From Hyphomonadaceae bacterium JAD_PAG50586_4 (GTDB lineage Bacteria > Pseudomonadota > Alphaproteobacteria > Caulobacterales > Aquidulcibacteraceae): 64,000 bases of DNA. The position numbers were made by a program, and so were the translations under genes. Below, in pieces: positions 1 to 8,880 of this stretch; the first letter of the stretch is position 1, and each line of letters starts with the position of its first letter. The stretch lies in assembly GCA_023242925.1 (NCBI GenBank), contig CP096134.1, positions 930,001 through 994,000 on the forward strand. The letters run 5' to 3'. The notes beneath the pieces are model-generated. The model saw only the letters and a program-made list of their open reading frames with translations, was not told the origin of the DNA and did no database searches.

Positions 1-156
1 AGCAAGCTTGCCCTTCTTGGCGGCGCTGCTGGTTTTCTCAAATGACTCGAACCAGTCCTCCACCTCGCGGTGGTCGTTTTTCAGAAGCGTGATCGCGTCC
101 GGCGCGGCTTTGGTCTTGCGGGCGGATTTGCGGGACTGGGTCTGCGGGGCGGCCAT
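1..156 (-). CDS. Hemerythrin HHE domain protein (5' part only)
   Basis: Only the first 52 codons are present; the gene runs off the left edge. ATG at 156 follows a clear GGAGG six bases upstream. The product starts with a basic Lys/Arg/Ser-rich tail of about 18 residues, then LLKNDHREVEDWFE, the first helix of a hemerythrin/HHE bundle, whose His would be the first ligand of a non-haem di-iron site. The same layout (basic tail, then LLKSDHRTVEALFEEFE) occurs in a second gene at 35613-36211, so the two are paralogues. The family binds oxygen or protects against reactive species; the substrate here is unknown. It is divergent from ettA with about 140 bp between. Confidence 0.8.
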   Translation of the reverse strand, partial: MAAPQTQSRKSARKTKAAPDAITLLKNDHREVEDWFESFEKTSSAAKKGKLA

Positions 157-297
157 GTTTTCCTCCGTGTTCGGTCATGGCCTAACCGCGACTGCACCGC
201 TCCAGTTCCTGTTGAGAATCGCCCGCAATTACGCCTCGACGCTCCGCGCGGGCGTCGCTATATCCCGCGCTCTCATTTCCAGCAGGAACGCGAATCC

Positions 298-1968
298 ATG
301 GCGCAGCAGCCAGCGCAATACATTTTCTCAATGCAGGGCCTCACCAAGGCCTATCCGGGCGGCAAGAAGGTGTTCGAGAACATCTGGTTGTCGTTCTTCC
401 CGGACGCCAAGATCGGCGTCGTCGGCGTCAACGGCTCGGGTAAGTCCACGCTGCTGAAAATCATGGCCGGCATGGACAAGGATTTCACCGGCGAAGCCAA
501 GGCGCTCGCCGGCACTAAGATGGGCTATCTGGAGCAGGAGCCGCAGCTCGATCCCAAGCTCAACGTGCGTGAGAACGTCGAAAGCTGGTGCGAGGAAAAG
601 AAGCTCGTTACCCGCTTCAACGAAGTGAGCATGGAAGTCGGCGAGAATTACACCGACGAGCTCATGGAGGAGATGACCAAGCTCCAGGAGAAGATCGACG
701 CGTCGGACGCGTGGGACATCGATAGCCGCATCGATATGGCGATGGACGCGCTGCGTTGCCCGCCGGACGATAGCGGCGTGGAAAAGCTCTCAGGCGGCGA
801 ACGCCGCCGCGTGGCGCTCTGCCGTTTGCTCCTGTCGAAGCCCGACATGCTGCTGCTCGACGAACCGACCAACCATTTGGACGCCGAAAGCGTCGCCTGG
901 CTGCAGCACCACTTGGAAGCGTTTCCGGGCTGCGTGATCCTCGTCACGCACGATCGCTACTTCCTCGATCAAGTCACGAAATGGACGCTCGAACTTGATC
1001 GCGGCAAGGGCCATCCACACGAGGGCAATTATTCGGCGTGGCTTGAAATCAAGGCGAAGCGTTCTGAGCAGGAAGCGTCGGAAAGCGATAGCCGCAAGAA
1101 GGCGCTCAATCGCGAACTCGAATGGGTGCGCCAATCGCCGAAGGCCCGCCAAGCTAAATCGAAGGCGCGTCTCACGCGCTATGACGAAATGGCGGCGGAG
1201 GCCGAGCGCGAGAAGCAGACCTTCGCACAGATTCAAATCCCACCAGGCCCGCGCCTCGGCCAGAACGTCATTCAGTTCGATGGCCTGAAAAAGGGCTTTG
1301 GCGACAAGCTTCTGATCGACGGCCTCACGTTCAAACTCCCTCCGGGCGGCATTGTCGGCATTATCGGCCCGAACGGCGCCGGCAAATCGACGCTGTTCAA
1401 GATGATCACCGGCCAAGAAAAGCCGGACGCGGGCACGATCACGATCGGGGAGAGCGTGAAGCTCGGCTTCGTCGATCAATCGCGCGACGCGCTCGACGAT
1501 AAGAAAAACATCTGGGAGGAAATCTCAGGCGGCCTCGACATTCTCACCATCAATGGCCGCGACGTGCCCTCGCGCGCATACGTGTCGAGCTTCAATTTCA
1601 AGGGCGCCGATCAACAGAAGAAGGTCGGATTGCTCTCGGGCGGTGAACGCAATCGCGTGCACTTGGCTAAAACCCTGCTCACTGGCGCCAATGTGTTGCT
1701 GCTCGACGAACCGACCAACGACCTCGACGTCGAAACGCTGCAATCGCTGGAAGCCGCACTCGAAGATTTCGCCGGCTGCGCCGTCGTCATCAGCCACGAT
1801 CGCTGGTTCCTGAACCGCTTGGCCACGCACATTCTAGCGTTCGAAGGCGACAGCCACCTCGAATGGTTCGAAGGCGATTTCGACAGCTACGAAGCGGATA
1901 AGATGCGGAGGCTTGGCGTGACGGAAATTATTCCGAGCCGGATCAAGTTTCAGAAATTTGGGCGGTAG
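298..1968 (+). CDS. ettA: Energy-dependent translational throttle protein EttA (ABC-F ATPase)
   Basis: A 556-residue ABC-F protein with two nucleotide-binding domains and no membrane segments. Domain 1 has Walker A GVNGSGKST (about residues 43-51), signature LSGGE (about 164) and Walker B LLLDEPTNHLD (about 185). Domain 2 has GPNGAGKST (about 357), LSGGERNRVHLAKTL and LLLDEPTNDLD. The charged linker between them (KSKARLTRYDEM region) is the ABC-F interdomain arm that contacts tRNA. EttA binds the ribosomal E site and gates entry into elongation according to ATP/ADP. The length equals the usual 555. The ORF is open upstream to 70, but homology begins at MAQQPAQYIF, so the ATG at 298 is chosen. 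Confidence 0.96.
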   Translation: MAQQPAQYIFSMQGLTKAYPGGKKVFENIWLSFFPDAKIGVVGVNGSGKSTLLKIMAGMDKDFTGEAKALAGTKMGYLEQEPQLDPKLNVRENVESWCEEKKLVTRFNEVSMEVGENYTDELMEEMTKLQEKIDASDAWDIDSRIDMAMDALRCPPDDSGVEKLSGGERRRVALCRLLLSKPDMLLLDEPTNHLDAESVAWLQHHLEAFPGCVILVTHDRYFLDQVTKWTLELDRGKGHPHEGNYSAWLEIKAKRSEQEASESDSRKKALNRELEWVRQSPKARQAKSKARLTRYDEMAAEAEREKQTFAQIQIPPGPRLGQNVIQFDGLKKGFGDKLLIDGLTFKLPPGGIVGIIGPNGAGKSTLFKMITGQEKPDAGTITIGESVKLGFVDQSRDALDDKKNIWEEISGGLDILTINGRDVPSRAYVSSFNFKGADQQKKVGLLSGGERNRVHLAKTLLTGANVLLLDEPTNDLDVETLQSLEAALEDFAGCAVVISHDRWFLNRLATHILAFEGDSHLEWFEGDFDSYEADKMRRLGVTEIIPSRIKFQKFGR

Positions 1969-2101
1969 CGAGATGTGGCAAACGGTCGCCGAGATGATCC
2001 GAGCGGCCGGGCGGGGACAGTTTTCGTCCGGTTAGGTTTTTCTGCCCACTGGTCCGATTTCGCGGGACACGCTCTGCATCAGGTTGGCGGACGATGAGGA
2101 A

Positions 2102-2404
2102 ATGGAAAACCTAGCGGCGTCGCTGGGCTTTCCGAAAGAAGGCCTTTCGACAGGGGATCTGAATTCGATCTTGCTTTGGACCCAACAGCTCGCCGGTGCT
2201 GATCCCTCCGACGATCAGCCTCTTCACTCCTACGTCTATTATTTGAAGTTCGCCGCGTTCTTGCCGAGCTTTGGCGCGGCAGACCCGCCGCCTCCGGATG
2301 AGATCAAGCAACGAGTGGATCGGCAGTTCTGCGAGAAACTTGGCTTTGAACGCACGGATGTGGCGTGTTGCGAGGTCGGTTGCTCGCGTGGCGCTGTCGC
2401 CTAA
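2102..2404 (+). CDS. Hypothetical protein
   Basis: A 100-codon open frame from an ATG at 2102; a TTG at 2084 is also in frame. The predicted protein has a plausible mixed composition (tryptophan, several tyrosines, a Cys-rich tail DVACCEVGCSRG), but I recognise no family and see no convincing ribosome-binding site. A 138-residue antisense frame covers the same bases and looks less protein-like. This may be a small real gene or the remnant of a longer one. Confidence is low. Confidence 0.3.
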   Translation: MENLAASLGFPKEGLSTGDLNSILLWTQQLAGADPSDDQPLHSYVYYLKFAAFLPSFGAADPPPPDEIKQRVDRQFCEKLGFERTDVACCEVGCSRGAVA

Positions 2405-2466
2405 AGCATCTTTTGCCGGCCCCACCACTTCGCGAGTGTTAAGGGGCGACCATCGCCCTTCGAGGA

Positions 2467-2769
2467 CTAGCGCAGCGGCGTGTCGGTATCCTTGCCGATC
2501 TCGCGGCAATCGACGCCGTCGGCCCATTCCAGATAGCTTTCTTGGCCGCCGCCACCGCCGTGAATTGCGGCAACACCGGTCTCCGCAATCTCGCGCATCA
2601 ACTCTAGCGACAGCGCCCGGTTTAGCCCCGAAGAGTCCTCGACGACGCTGACCGAAGTCTTGCTACGTCTTTGCTGCATTTCAGCGAGATGCTTAAACAA
2701 GCCGACCGCACTCGGCTTCTTCAGCCGCAGCCGATAAATCGCTTCCCGCTGCGCGTCCGTAAGCGCCAT
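2467..2769 (-). CDS. Hypothetical protein, 100 aa
   Basis: ATG at 2769 is preceded by GGGGAGG, a strong Shine-Dalgarno; an in-frame upstream start at 2802 lacks one. The product begins MALTDAQREAIYRLRLKKP, an amphipathic basic helix, and has a middle part rich in Ser/Arg and a Gly run (GGGGG) before the tail. There is no signal peptide or membrane segment. I do not recognise the family. It lies 82 bp upstream of the end of the DUF885 gene on the same strand, with no evidence of a shared function. Confidence 0.55.
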   Translation of the reverse strand: MALTDAQREAIYRLRLKKPSAVGLFKHLAEMQQRRSKTSVSVVEDSSGLNRALSLELMREIAETGVAAIHGGGGGQESYLEWADGVDCREIGKDTDTPLR

Positions 2770-2851
2770 GACGACCTCCCCGATACCGCCCTTAGCTAAC
2801 AACCTGCGCGCGCAGGTGGCAAGAGAGGGCGAATGGAGAACGTCGCGAGCG

Positions 2852-4684
2852 CTAAGTCTGCGCGCCGGTCACATACGCATCGATCACGCGCCCCAGCACG
2901 GTCATCGGCACGTTGCCGCCGGTGACGACGGCGTCGTTGAACGCTTTGAAGTCGTAGCGTTCGCCCAACGCGTTTTGCGCGCCGGTGCGCAAACGATTGA
3001 TCATCGAGTGGCCGACTTTGTAGCCGCAGGCTTGGCCAGGCCAGGTGCAATAGCGATCGACTTCGCCGCGCACGTCTTCAGGATTTGAGCCGTTCTCGCG
3101 CGCGAAGAACTCGACGCCTTGCTCGCGCGTCCACCGCTTCGAGCCCGCATGTAATCCGGTATCGATCACCAAGCGGCACGCGCGGAAGGCGAGCGATTGC
3201 AGATAGCCGAGTCGCCCAATCGGGAAATCCTCGTACACGCCCAATTCGTCAGCGATCTGTTGCGCGTAGAGCGCCCAGCCTTCGCTGTAGGCGTTGAAGC
3301 CGAGCAGCGAGCGGATCAGCGGTTGGCGGAATGTATATTCGCCTTGCCAGACGTGGCCGGGGATCGCCTCGTGATAGGTGAGGTCGGCCAGATCGAATTT
3401 CGTGTGCAGCGCTGGCGTGCGCAGATTGATCCAGAAATGGCCGGGCTCGCTGCCGTCGATCGTGCCGGCGCCGCCGTACGCGCCGGGCGCGCCGGCTTCC
3501 ACGTCCGGCGAAATCCGCACCACTTCGAGATAGCCGCGCACGAGCGTGTTGAACGCGCGCGGCAGGCGGGTGCGAATGTCGGCGATGCGCTCTTCGATGA
3601 AGGCCATGATCTCGGCGCGGCCGGGATCGCCTTCGGCGAATTGATAGCGCGGATCATTGCCCAAAGCCGTCATGCGCGCGCCGACGCTGCCTTCGGAATA
3701 GCCGATGGAACGCAGGATCGGATCCATCTGCGCATGCAGTGCGCGCAGTTCCTCGAGGCCCATGTCGTGGACCTCTTCGGGCGTCATAGTTGTGGTTGTG
3801 CCCGCGCGCAGCGCCCACGCATAATACTCCTCGCCCTGCGGCAAATCCCAAACGCCGGCATTGCCATTGGCTTGCAGTCGTAGAGCTTCAAGTGCTGCGA
3901 TCTGGCGATCAAGCGCCGGCGCAATGCGCTGTTGCGCAATACGCGCCGCATCCGTCGCATAGGCGCCGCCGAGATTGGCGCTGGCGGCGCGTGCGGCGAG
4001 CGACGTCACCACGCCCCATTGCTCGATGGGTGCGGCGCGGCTCGTGCGCAATTGTTGTAGCGTTTTGTCGAGCAGGAAATCCGGCAGCACCACGCCGCGA
4101 CCGCCATCGGCGCGCACGCGCGCGGTTTCGCCGTCGAGCTGGCGCGCATAAGCCTCCATGCGCGCGAGATAAGCGTCCGCGTCGTCCGTGGTGGTAATCG
4201 AGTGGCTGGAATCGAGGAAGGAGGGGATCTCTACGAAGGCGCCGACATTCTGCGCCACGGCGTAGGGCGTGTTGCGATAGGACCAATTGGAATTGAGCAC
4301 AGCCACGTCGCCGTACGGAAACTCGAAGCCCTCCGCGGCGAGTTCGAACGCGGTGCGGACGACATCAATGTCGAGCCGCTTTTCCGCGCTCATCGCTTCG
4401 GTGTCGAGCCGACGCAATTGGCCGAGCGTGGAGCGCACATGGCCTTTGATTATTCGCTGGCCGGAGGGCGAACGATCGTCCAGCCGCGACCGGAGCTGCG
4501 CACGCGCGTCCTTATCGACGCCGGCGCCAGTGGCGCTCGCAGGATAGTCGCGCAGAACCTGCTCGGTGATGCGGCCGAGCAGGTGATCGGCTGCGCCGTC
4601 CGCACTTTGCGCTTCGGCCGGCATGGCGGTGAGCGCGAGCGTTGCGACGCTCCCTTGCAACAAGGCGCGGCGATTGAACGACAT
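2852..4684 (-). CDS. DUF885 family secreted hydrolase
   Basis: A 610-residue exported protein. The N-terminus NRRALLQGSVATLALTA is a twin-arginine-type signal followed by a cleavage region PAEAQS. The DUF885 hallmark HEAIPGHVWQ sits near residue 439; it resembles a metallopeptidase zinc helix, and the family is regarded as putative metal-dependent carboxypeptidases of the periplasm. Length matches full-size members (about 580-620). The start at 4684 has GGGGAG five bases upstream. It appears monocistronic, with roughly 130 bp to the TonB-like gene. Function in this organism is inferred only from family. Confidence 0.88.
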   Translation of the reverse strand: MSFNRRALLQGSVATLALTAMPAEAQSADGAADHLLGRITEQVLRDYPASATGAGVDKDARAQLRSRLDDRSPSGQRIIKGHVRSTLGQLRRLDTEAMSAEKRLDIDVVRTAFELAAEGFEFPYGDVAVLNSNWSYRNTPYAVAQNVGAFVEIPSFLDSSHSITTTDDADAYLARMEAYARQLDGETARVRADGGRGVVLPDFLLDKTLQQLRTSRAAPIEQWGVVTSLAARAASANLGGAYATDAARIAQQRIAPALDRQIAALEALRLQANGNAGVWDLPQGEEYYAWALRAGTTTTMTPEEVHDMGLEELRALHAQMDPILRSIGYSEGSVGARMTALGNDPRYQFAEGDPGRAEIMAFIEERIADIRTRLPRAFNTLVRGYLEVVRISPDVEAGAPGAYGGAGTIDGSEPGHFWINLRTPALHTKFDLADLTYHEAIPGHVWQGEYTFRQPLIRSLLGFNAYSEGWALYAQQIADELGVYEDFPIGRLGYLQSLAFRACRLVIDTGLHAGSKRWTREQGVEFFARENGSNPEDVRGEVDRYCTWPGQACGYKVGHSMINRLRTGAQNALGERYDFKAFNDAVVTGGNVPMTVLGRVIDAYVTGAQT

Positions 4685-4819
4685 GATGGCTCCCCGGCGA
4701 ATTTGAGTGCGTGATCAAAAGGGAGCGCCGGCAGAGGTCAAGGCCGAAACGATGGATCGGCGCAGCAAAAAGGCCGCGCAGCTTTCGTCACGCGGCCATA
4801 GTGCTTTGGATGTTCGTTG

Positions 4820-5529
4820 TTAGCCGCGGCCGCGAGGATCGTCATCGATGCGGAAGACGACGCGCAAATTGACTGGCGTGCCGATGGCGTTGCTGCCGTC
4901 CGCCAATTGCGGCGCGTGCCGGAACGTGCGCGCGACGCGCACGGCTGCCGCGCCGAAGCCGCCCGGCGTTTCCGAAACGCGGTCGCAATCGAGCGCGCCG
5001 CCATCTTGGACGATGCAGGTGAGGCGCGCTTCGCCTTCGCGGCCGCGCGCGAGTGCGCGTTCGGGGTAGAGCGCACTGAGGCGGCGTTCATTCGGCGTGC
5101 GCGCCCAGATCGGGCGATGCGGCGCGGTCACCACGATGTCGTCGGGGTCGCCTCCGGTCGTGTAGCTGGCGGGCGTGATGCCGATGGTTTCCTCCGGAAT
5201 CGCGGCGGGGCGCGCGCTGGTGCGCGGCGTACGTTTGCGGTGTTGCTGGATGCCGGCGCCGCCGTATCGTCGAGTGCGGCGCTTTCCGTGAGCGGTGCGT
5301 TGTTGGGTTCATCAACCGGGCTTGCGCGGAGGGCGTCGTCGCTGGCGTAATCGTCATTGTAGGCGATTTCGGCGCTGTCTTGGCTCGGCGAGAAACTTTT
5401 CCAGGCAGCGTAACCACCGCCGACGAGAACGACCGCCGCTACGGCGCCGAGCAGCCATTTGGCACCATTACCGCCGCTTTCTTTCGAAGCATGAATTTTT
5501 GATGCGCCGTGTGTCGGATCTTCGCTCAC
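4820..5529 (-). pseudogene. TonB-like energy transducer, apparent single-base frameshift
   Basis: Reading from GTG at 5529 (GAGGAG upstream) gives a short cytoplasmic tail, one membrane helix (WLLGAVAAVVLVGGGYAAW) and an acidic/Ala linker. Near 5215-5222 the frame breaks, and the rest continues two bases over as AIPEETIGITPASY and then a typical TonB C-terminal domain (PHRPIWARTP, YPERALARGREGEARLTC). One missing base would restore a protein of about 236 residues. TonB domains pass proton-motive energy to outer-membrane receptors. Either the gene is broken or one base is missing from the sequence; similar indels in neighbouring genes favour the latter. Confidence 0.75.
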
Positions 5530-5603
5530 ATTCGTCTCCTCGACTCGGGAACCCGCATCGGCGCAACGCGGGTCGCGGCAAGATGTTCCCGGCGTGAGGC
5601 GCG

Positions 5604-6779
5604 TTAGCGCTCCAGCAACGCTGCGGTCGCCATACCCCCGGCGGTGCAGACGCCGACCACTGCGCGTTTGGCGTTGCGCCGACCGAGCTCCATGAGCGTC
5701 GAACCCAGATAGCGAATGCCGCTCATGCCATACGGGTGCCCCAGCGCAATCGCGCCGCCATTGACGTTGGTGCGCTCCCACGGCGTGTTGAGCTGGCGCT
5801 GATTGTAGAGCGTCGTCACCGCGTAGGCTTCGTGCAGCTCCCAGAGATCGACGTCGGCGGCGTTCACGGCGTTCTGCTTCATCAACTTTTGGATCGCGGG
5901 TGTGATGGCGATGCTCATTTCTTCGGGATGTACTGAACCCAACGCGTAGCCGCGCCAATACCCTAGGATCGGCAAGCTGCGTTGCGCCGCGAGATCGGCG
6001 TCCATCATCACGACGGCAGCCGCGCCGTCGGAAAGTTGCGAGGCATTGCCCGCTGTCGTCGTGCCGCCGTCATACACAGGCTTCAGCGATGCGAGCTTTT
6101 CCAACGTCGTGTCGGGGCGCGGGCCTTCGTCGTGATCGAGTGTGACGTCGACGCTTCTGCTTTCGCCGGTCGCCCTGTCCGTCACTTTCATCTTCGTGCT
6201 GATCGGTGTGATCTCTTCCGCGTAAACGCCATGGGCGTTAGCGGCGGCGACGCGGCCCTGGCTCATCACCACGTATTCATCGAGATCGTTACGACTGATC
6301 TTGTATTTCTCGGCGACGAAGTCCGCTGTTTGGTTCATCGTCCACCACACGGCGGGCATCACTTGTTGCAGCGGTTCGTAGAAGAAGCCGTTGAAGTTCA
6401 GATTGAACTGCACCAGCGAAATGCTCTCTACGCCGCCCGCAAGCCCGCAGGAAATTTCACCGCGTGCGATGGCGTTCGCGACGAAGGACGCAGCGCTCAG
6501 GCCCGAGCCGCAATAACGGTTCACCGTGATGCCCGGCACACCCACGCCGAAGCCTGCGTAAAGTGCGGCATTGCGCGCGATGTTGTGGCCCGTCGCGCCC
6601 TCCGGCAGGCCGCAGCCGAGCACAACGTCTTCGATATCGCCCGCTTCGATCTTCGCGCGCGTTACGGCTTCCTTCATCACGTGCGCGGCGAGCGGGATGC
6701 CGTGCGTTTGGTTCAGTGCGCCGCGCTGCGCCTTGGCGATCCCGGTGCGGCAATAACTGACGATGGCGACGTCTTTCAT
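5604..6779 (-). CDS. Acetyl-CoA acetyltransferase / 3-ketoacyl-CoA thiolase
   Basis: A 391-residue thiolase of normal length. It catalyses condensation of acetyl-CoA or thiolytic cleavage of 3-ketoacyl-CoA in the cytosol. The nucleophilic Cys is in NRYCGSGLSAA, the second catalytic region is ELHEAYAV, the third is GGAIALGHPYGMSG, and the C-terminal acid/base Cys is in VGVCTAGG. The HEAYA motif, rather than the usual NEAFA, resembles FadI-type thiolases, so a beta-oxidation role is as likely as acetoacetyl-CoA synthesis. The ATG at 6779 has AGGAG eight bases upstream; an open frame extends to 7133 without homology. It stands alone. Confidence 0.92.
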   Translation of the reverse strand: MKDVAIVSYCRTGIAKAQRGALNQTHGIPLAAHVMKEAVTRAKIEAGDIEDVVLGCGLPEGATGHNIARNAALYAGFGVGVPGITVNRYCGSGLSAASFVANAIARGEISCGLAGGVESISLVQFNLNFNGFFYEPLQQVMPAVWWTMNQTADFVAEKYKISRNDLDEYVVMSQGRVAAANAHGVYAEEITPISTKMKVTDRATGESRSVDVTLDHDEGPRPDTTLEKLASLKPVYDGGTTTAGNASQLSDGAAAVVMMDADLAAQRSLPILGYWRGYALGSVHPEEMSIAITPAIQKLMKQNAVNAADVDLWELHEAYAVTTLYNQRQLNTPWERTNVNGGAIALGHPYGMSGIRYLGSTLMELGRRNAKRAVVGVCTAGGMATAALLER

Positions 6780-6968
6780 GGGCGAACTCCTGTTGGCTCC
6801 AGTGTGCGTCGATCTTTTCGCGCTCGCAATCATCCCGAAGGATGATCGGCGCCAACTGCAAACTCGTTGCGCTGCCCCTGTGCATAAGCCGCAAATCAGT
6901 CCACCGTTTGTTTCCATTGGCATCGTTGCGTAGCCGATACGCGCGATGCGATGCGGGAGAGGAAGGAC

Positions 6969-7217
6969 ATGCGCAAGTACGCGGCGCTGCAATCTCATCT
7001 CAGCCGGCGGAATGGCCGCCCCGAGATGCTCACCTTCGAAGATATCGAAGAGATCATAGGCGCACCGCTGCCCCAGAGCGCGGTCCGGCACCGTTCGTTC
7101 TGGGCCAATGACAATCAGGATCACCACACCCACGCGCGCTCATGGATGCGCGCCGGTTATCGCGTGGCTTACGTGGACCGTGATCAAAAGGTGATCCGCT
7201 TTGAGCGGACGCGCTGA
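6969..7217 (+). CDS. Small conserved hypothetical protein (82 aa)
   Basis: ATG at 6969 follows GAGGAAGGAC. The product contains LTFEDIEEIIGAPLPQSA, then SFWAND, then HARSWMRAGYRVAYVD, a pattern I associate with a small domain that also appears next to restriction-type or DNA-handling proteins (resembling DUF7662). It is probably cytosolic. The basic C-terminus ends FERTR. It is isolated between the divergent thiolase gene and a convergent outer-membrane protein gene. Family identity is from memory and moderate; function unknown. Confidence 0.6.
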   Translation: MRKYAALQSHLSRRNGRPEMLTFEDIEEIIGAPLPQSAVRHRSFWANDNQDHHTHARSWMRAGYRVAYVDRDQKVIRFERTR

Positions 7218-7226
7218 CAACGAAAA

Positions 7227-7250
7227 GCCCCGCGACTTCCATCGCGGGGC
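7227..7250 (-). terminator. Rho-independent terminator, convergent
   Basis: A perfect 9-bp GC stem (GCCCCGCGA / TCGCGGGGC) with a six-base loop lies between two convergent genes. On the minus strand it is followed by TTTTCG, so it should stop the outer-membrane protein transcript; on the plus strand the tail is less T-rich. Confidence 0.8.
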
Positions 7251-7275
7251 CTCCTGTCGGTTTGATCTCGTCTGA

Positions 7276-7842
7276 TCAGTTCAAATTCATGCGAGCGCCG
7301 AGCGCCCAATTGTGGCCGCTGTGCTCCCACTCGCCGCCGTCCCCCGAGGCGTCTTCAAACAAGTTTTGATAGCGATACTCGCCGAAGAGCGAAAAGCGAT
7401 CGCCGAGCGGAACGCGCACGCCGCCGATCAATTGGTACGCGGCCTGAGCGTCGCCTTCATATTCGTAGCTGACGTTCTCGTACGTGACCCAGGCCAAGCC
7501 CAACCCACCGCCGACATAGGGCGTAAAGCCGCCGAGCGAGAAATTGCGCGTGGCGTTCGCCATCAGCCGATATTCGTGCGTGTTGTTGGGGCTGCAGCAC
7601 GAATACTCCATTTCGTCGTAAGAAAATTCGGCTTCCACGTCCCAATTTGCCCACATCGACGTGCCGACCGACACTGCGGCGTTCCAGCCATCGTCCATGT
7701 CGTAATCGCCGCCGTTCCAGCTCAGTGAGTCTTGCGTCGTCAGGCCAGCGCTGCCTTCGACGTACATCTGCGCCTGCGCCGGCGCGAACGCCGCACCTAC
7801 CATCAACGCTGCCAAGCTCGCGATTCCAAGAAGCTTTTTCAT
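7276..7842 (-). CDS. Outer-membrane beta-barrel protein (OmpA/OmpW-like, 8-strand type)
   Basis: A 188-residue protein with a clean Sec signal peptide (MKKLLGIASLAALMVGAAFA, cleavage after PAQAQ) and alternating aromatic/polar strands: FTPYVGGGLGLAWVTYE, GGVRVPLGDRFSLFGEYRY and a final strand ALGARMNLN ending in an outer-membrane-like C-terminus. This fits the OMP_b-brl family of small porin-like barrels. The ATG at 7842 has AAGGGGA six bases upstream. A Cys-Cys pair (YSCCSPNN) falls in a predicted surface loop. No partner gene is evident. Confidence 0.85.
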   Translation of the reverse strand: MKKLLGIASLAALMVGAAFAPAQAQMYVEGSAGLTTQDSLSWNGGDYDMDDGWNAAVSVGTSMWANWDVEAEFSYDEMEYSCCSPNNTHEYRLMANATRNFSLGGFTPYVGGGLGLAWVTYENVSYEYEGDAQAAYQLIGGVRVPLGDRFSLFGEYRYQNLFEDASGDGGEWEHSGHNWALGARMNLN

Positions 7843-7999
7843 GGTCCATCCCCTTAAGCGCGCCAGCGCGCGCGGGTCTCTCGCGAACGCAAGCTTACGC
7901 CGATGCTTGCAGGCCGCGAGCCGCTTTCGCTGACGGAGGTTCGTTCTTGTGGAGACGGTGCGCGGCTGCAACACTGCGTCGCAACACGCGGAGGCGCGC

Positions 8000-8140
8000 A
8001 TGCGGAAATTGGTCTTGGCGCTGGTAGCGACTCTGTTCCTGACGGGATGCGTCTCGATGATCCAGAGCGCCTATGATGAGCGCCGGGAGCAGGAGTGTGA
8101 GCAGGAGCGCTATGGCCGCGAGCGGATCGACTGCCGCTAG
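8000..8140 (+). CDS. Small lipoprotein, 46 aa
   Basis: ATG at 8000 has GGAGG six bases upstream. The product starts MRKLVLALVATLFLTGCVS, a short lipoprotein signal with lipobox LTGC, then a charged tail rich in Glu/Arg with two Cys. After processing, only about 30 residues would be anchored to a membrane. It precedes another lipoprotein gene on the same strand by about 90 bp. Such entericidin-size lipoproteins are often stress related, but nothing here proves a role. Confidence 0.7.
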   Translation: MRKLVLALVATLFLTGCVSMIQSAYDERREQECEQERYGRERIDCR

Positions 8141-8232
8141 GCGCATCCATTTGACCGCGGCGTTGCATCTCTTCCAATAGAGGGTGCGGAAAGCGCACGT
8201 TTGGCTTGGCCGTTTGGGCGATGGAGGTCGGT

Positions 8233-8799
8233 ATGCGTTGGCTGGTTGGGATTTTGGCGGCGGTGAGCGTGGCGGCCTGCGATGTTTCGACCGAGACGTC
8301 CTCGGGATCGCAAACGGCGTCCGCCGACACCTACACGATCGAAATCCGGGCCGATGAGATGGTGCAAACCTATCTGATCACCACGCCGGATGGCCGCACC
8401 GTGGGCGCACGCGCTTCGGAAGGCGCATCTGCGCTCATGGATGCGACGCGTGCGCAATCGCTGGCGGCCGAGGCGCCGCCGCAAAACGAAGAATTGCCGG
8501 AGCGCGTCGCGATCCGCTTGCCGGGCTTTGAGATGACCGTCGCCGGTGAGGATGACGGAACAGATAGCGGCGACAGCGGTCAGGTGCGGATTTCTGTGGG
8601 CGGCGGCGACGGTCAGCACGTCACGGTGAACGCCGATGAGGGTGGTCCAGGCGAGGCAGACGACCGCGCTTATGTGCGCATTACCGGCGCTGACGCGGAT
8701 GCGGTCCGCGATTTCGTTGCGGAACAGGAAGAATTGTCAGCCGAGGTGAAACAGCAATTGCTGACGGAACTCGCGCTGGCGCCCGCATCTGAGAACTAA
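8233..8799 (+). CDS. Putative lipoprotein, acidic (188 aa)
   Basis: The start at 8233 is set by GGAGG ten bases upstream and by the lipoprotein signal RWLVGILAAVSVAACD (lipobox VAAC). The mature chain is acidic, with a stretch YTIEIRADEMVQTYLITTPDGR that looks like paired beta strands, then Gly/Asp-rich segments (EDDGTDSGDSGQ) and a helical C-terminus (AEVKQQLLTELAL). No family recognised. It lies 81 bp upstream of the S46 peptidase and may be co-transcribed. Confidence 0.7.
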   Translation: MRWLVGILAAVSVAACDVSTETSSGSQTASADTYTIEIRADEMVQTYLITTPDGRTVGARASEGASALMDATRAQSLAAEAPPQNEELPERVAIRLPGFEMTVAGEDDGTDSGDSGQVRISVGGGDGQHVTVNADEGGPGEADDRAYVRITGADADAVRDFVAEQEELSAEVKQQLLTELALAPASEN

Positions 8800-8880
8800 G
8801 GTCCAAGTACCGCCGTGCGCTTGATCGAGCGCGCGGCTTTGCGCTCTGGTGGCTCCCAATACGAGATCGTTGGGGGCGAG

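Noticed and set aside
2111..2527. Minus-strand 138-codon frame
   Set aside because: Arg-rich shadow-like composition and no ribosome-binding site; the plus-strand frame is slightly better but also weak.
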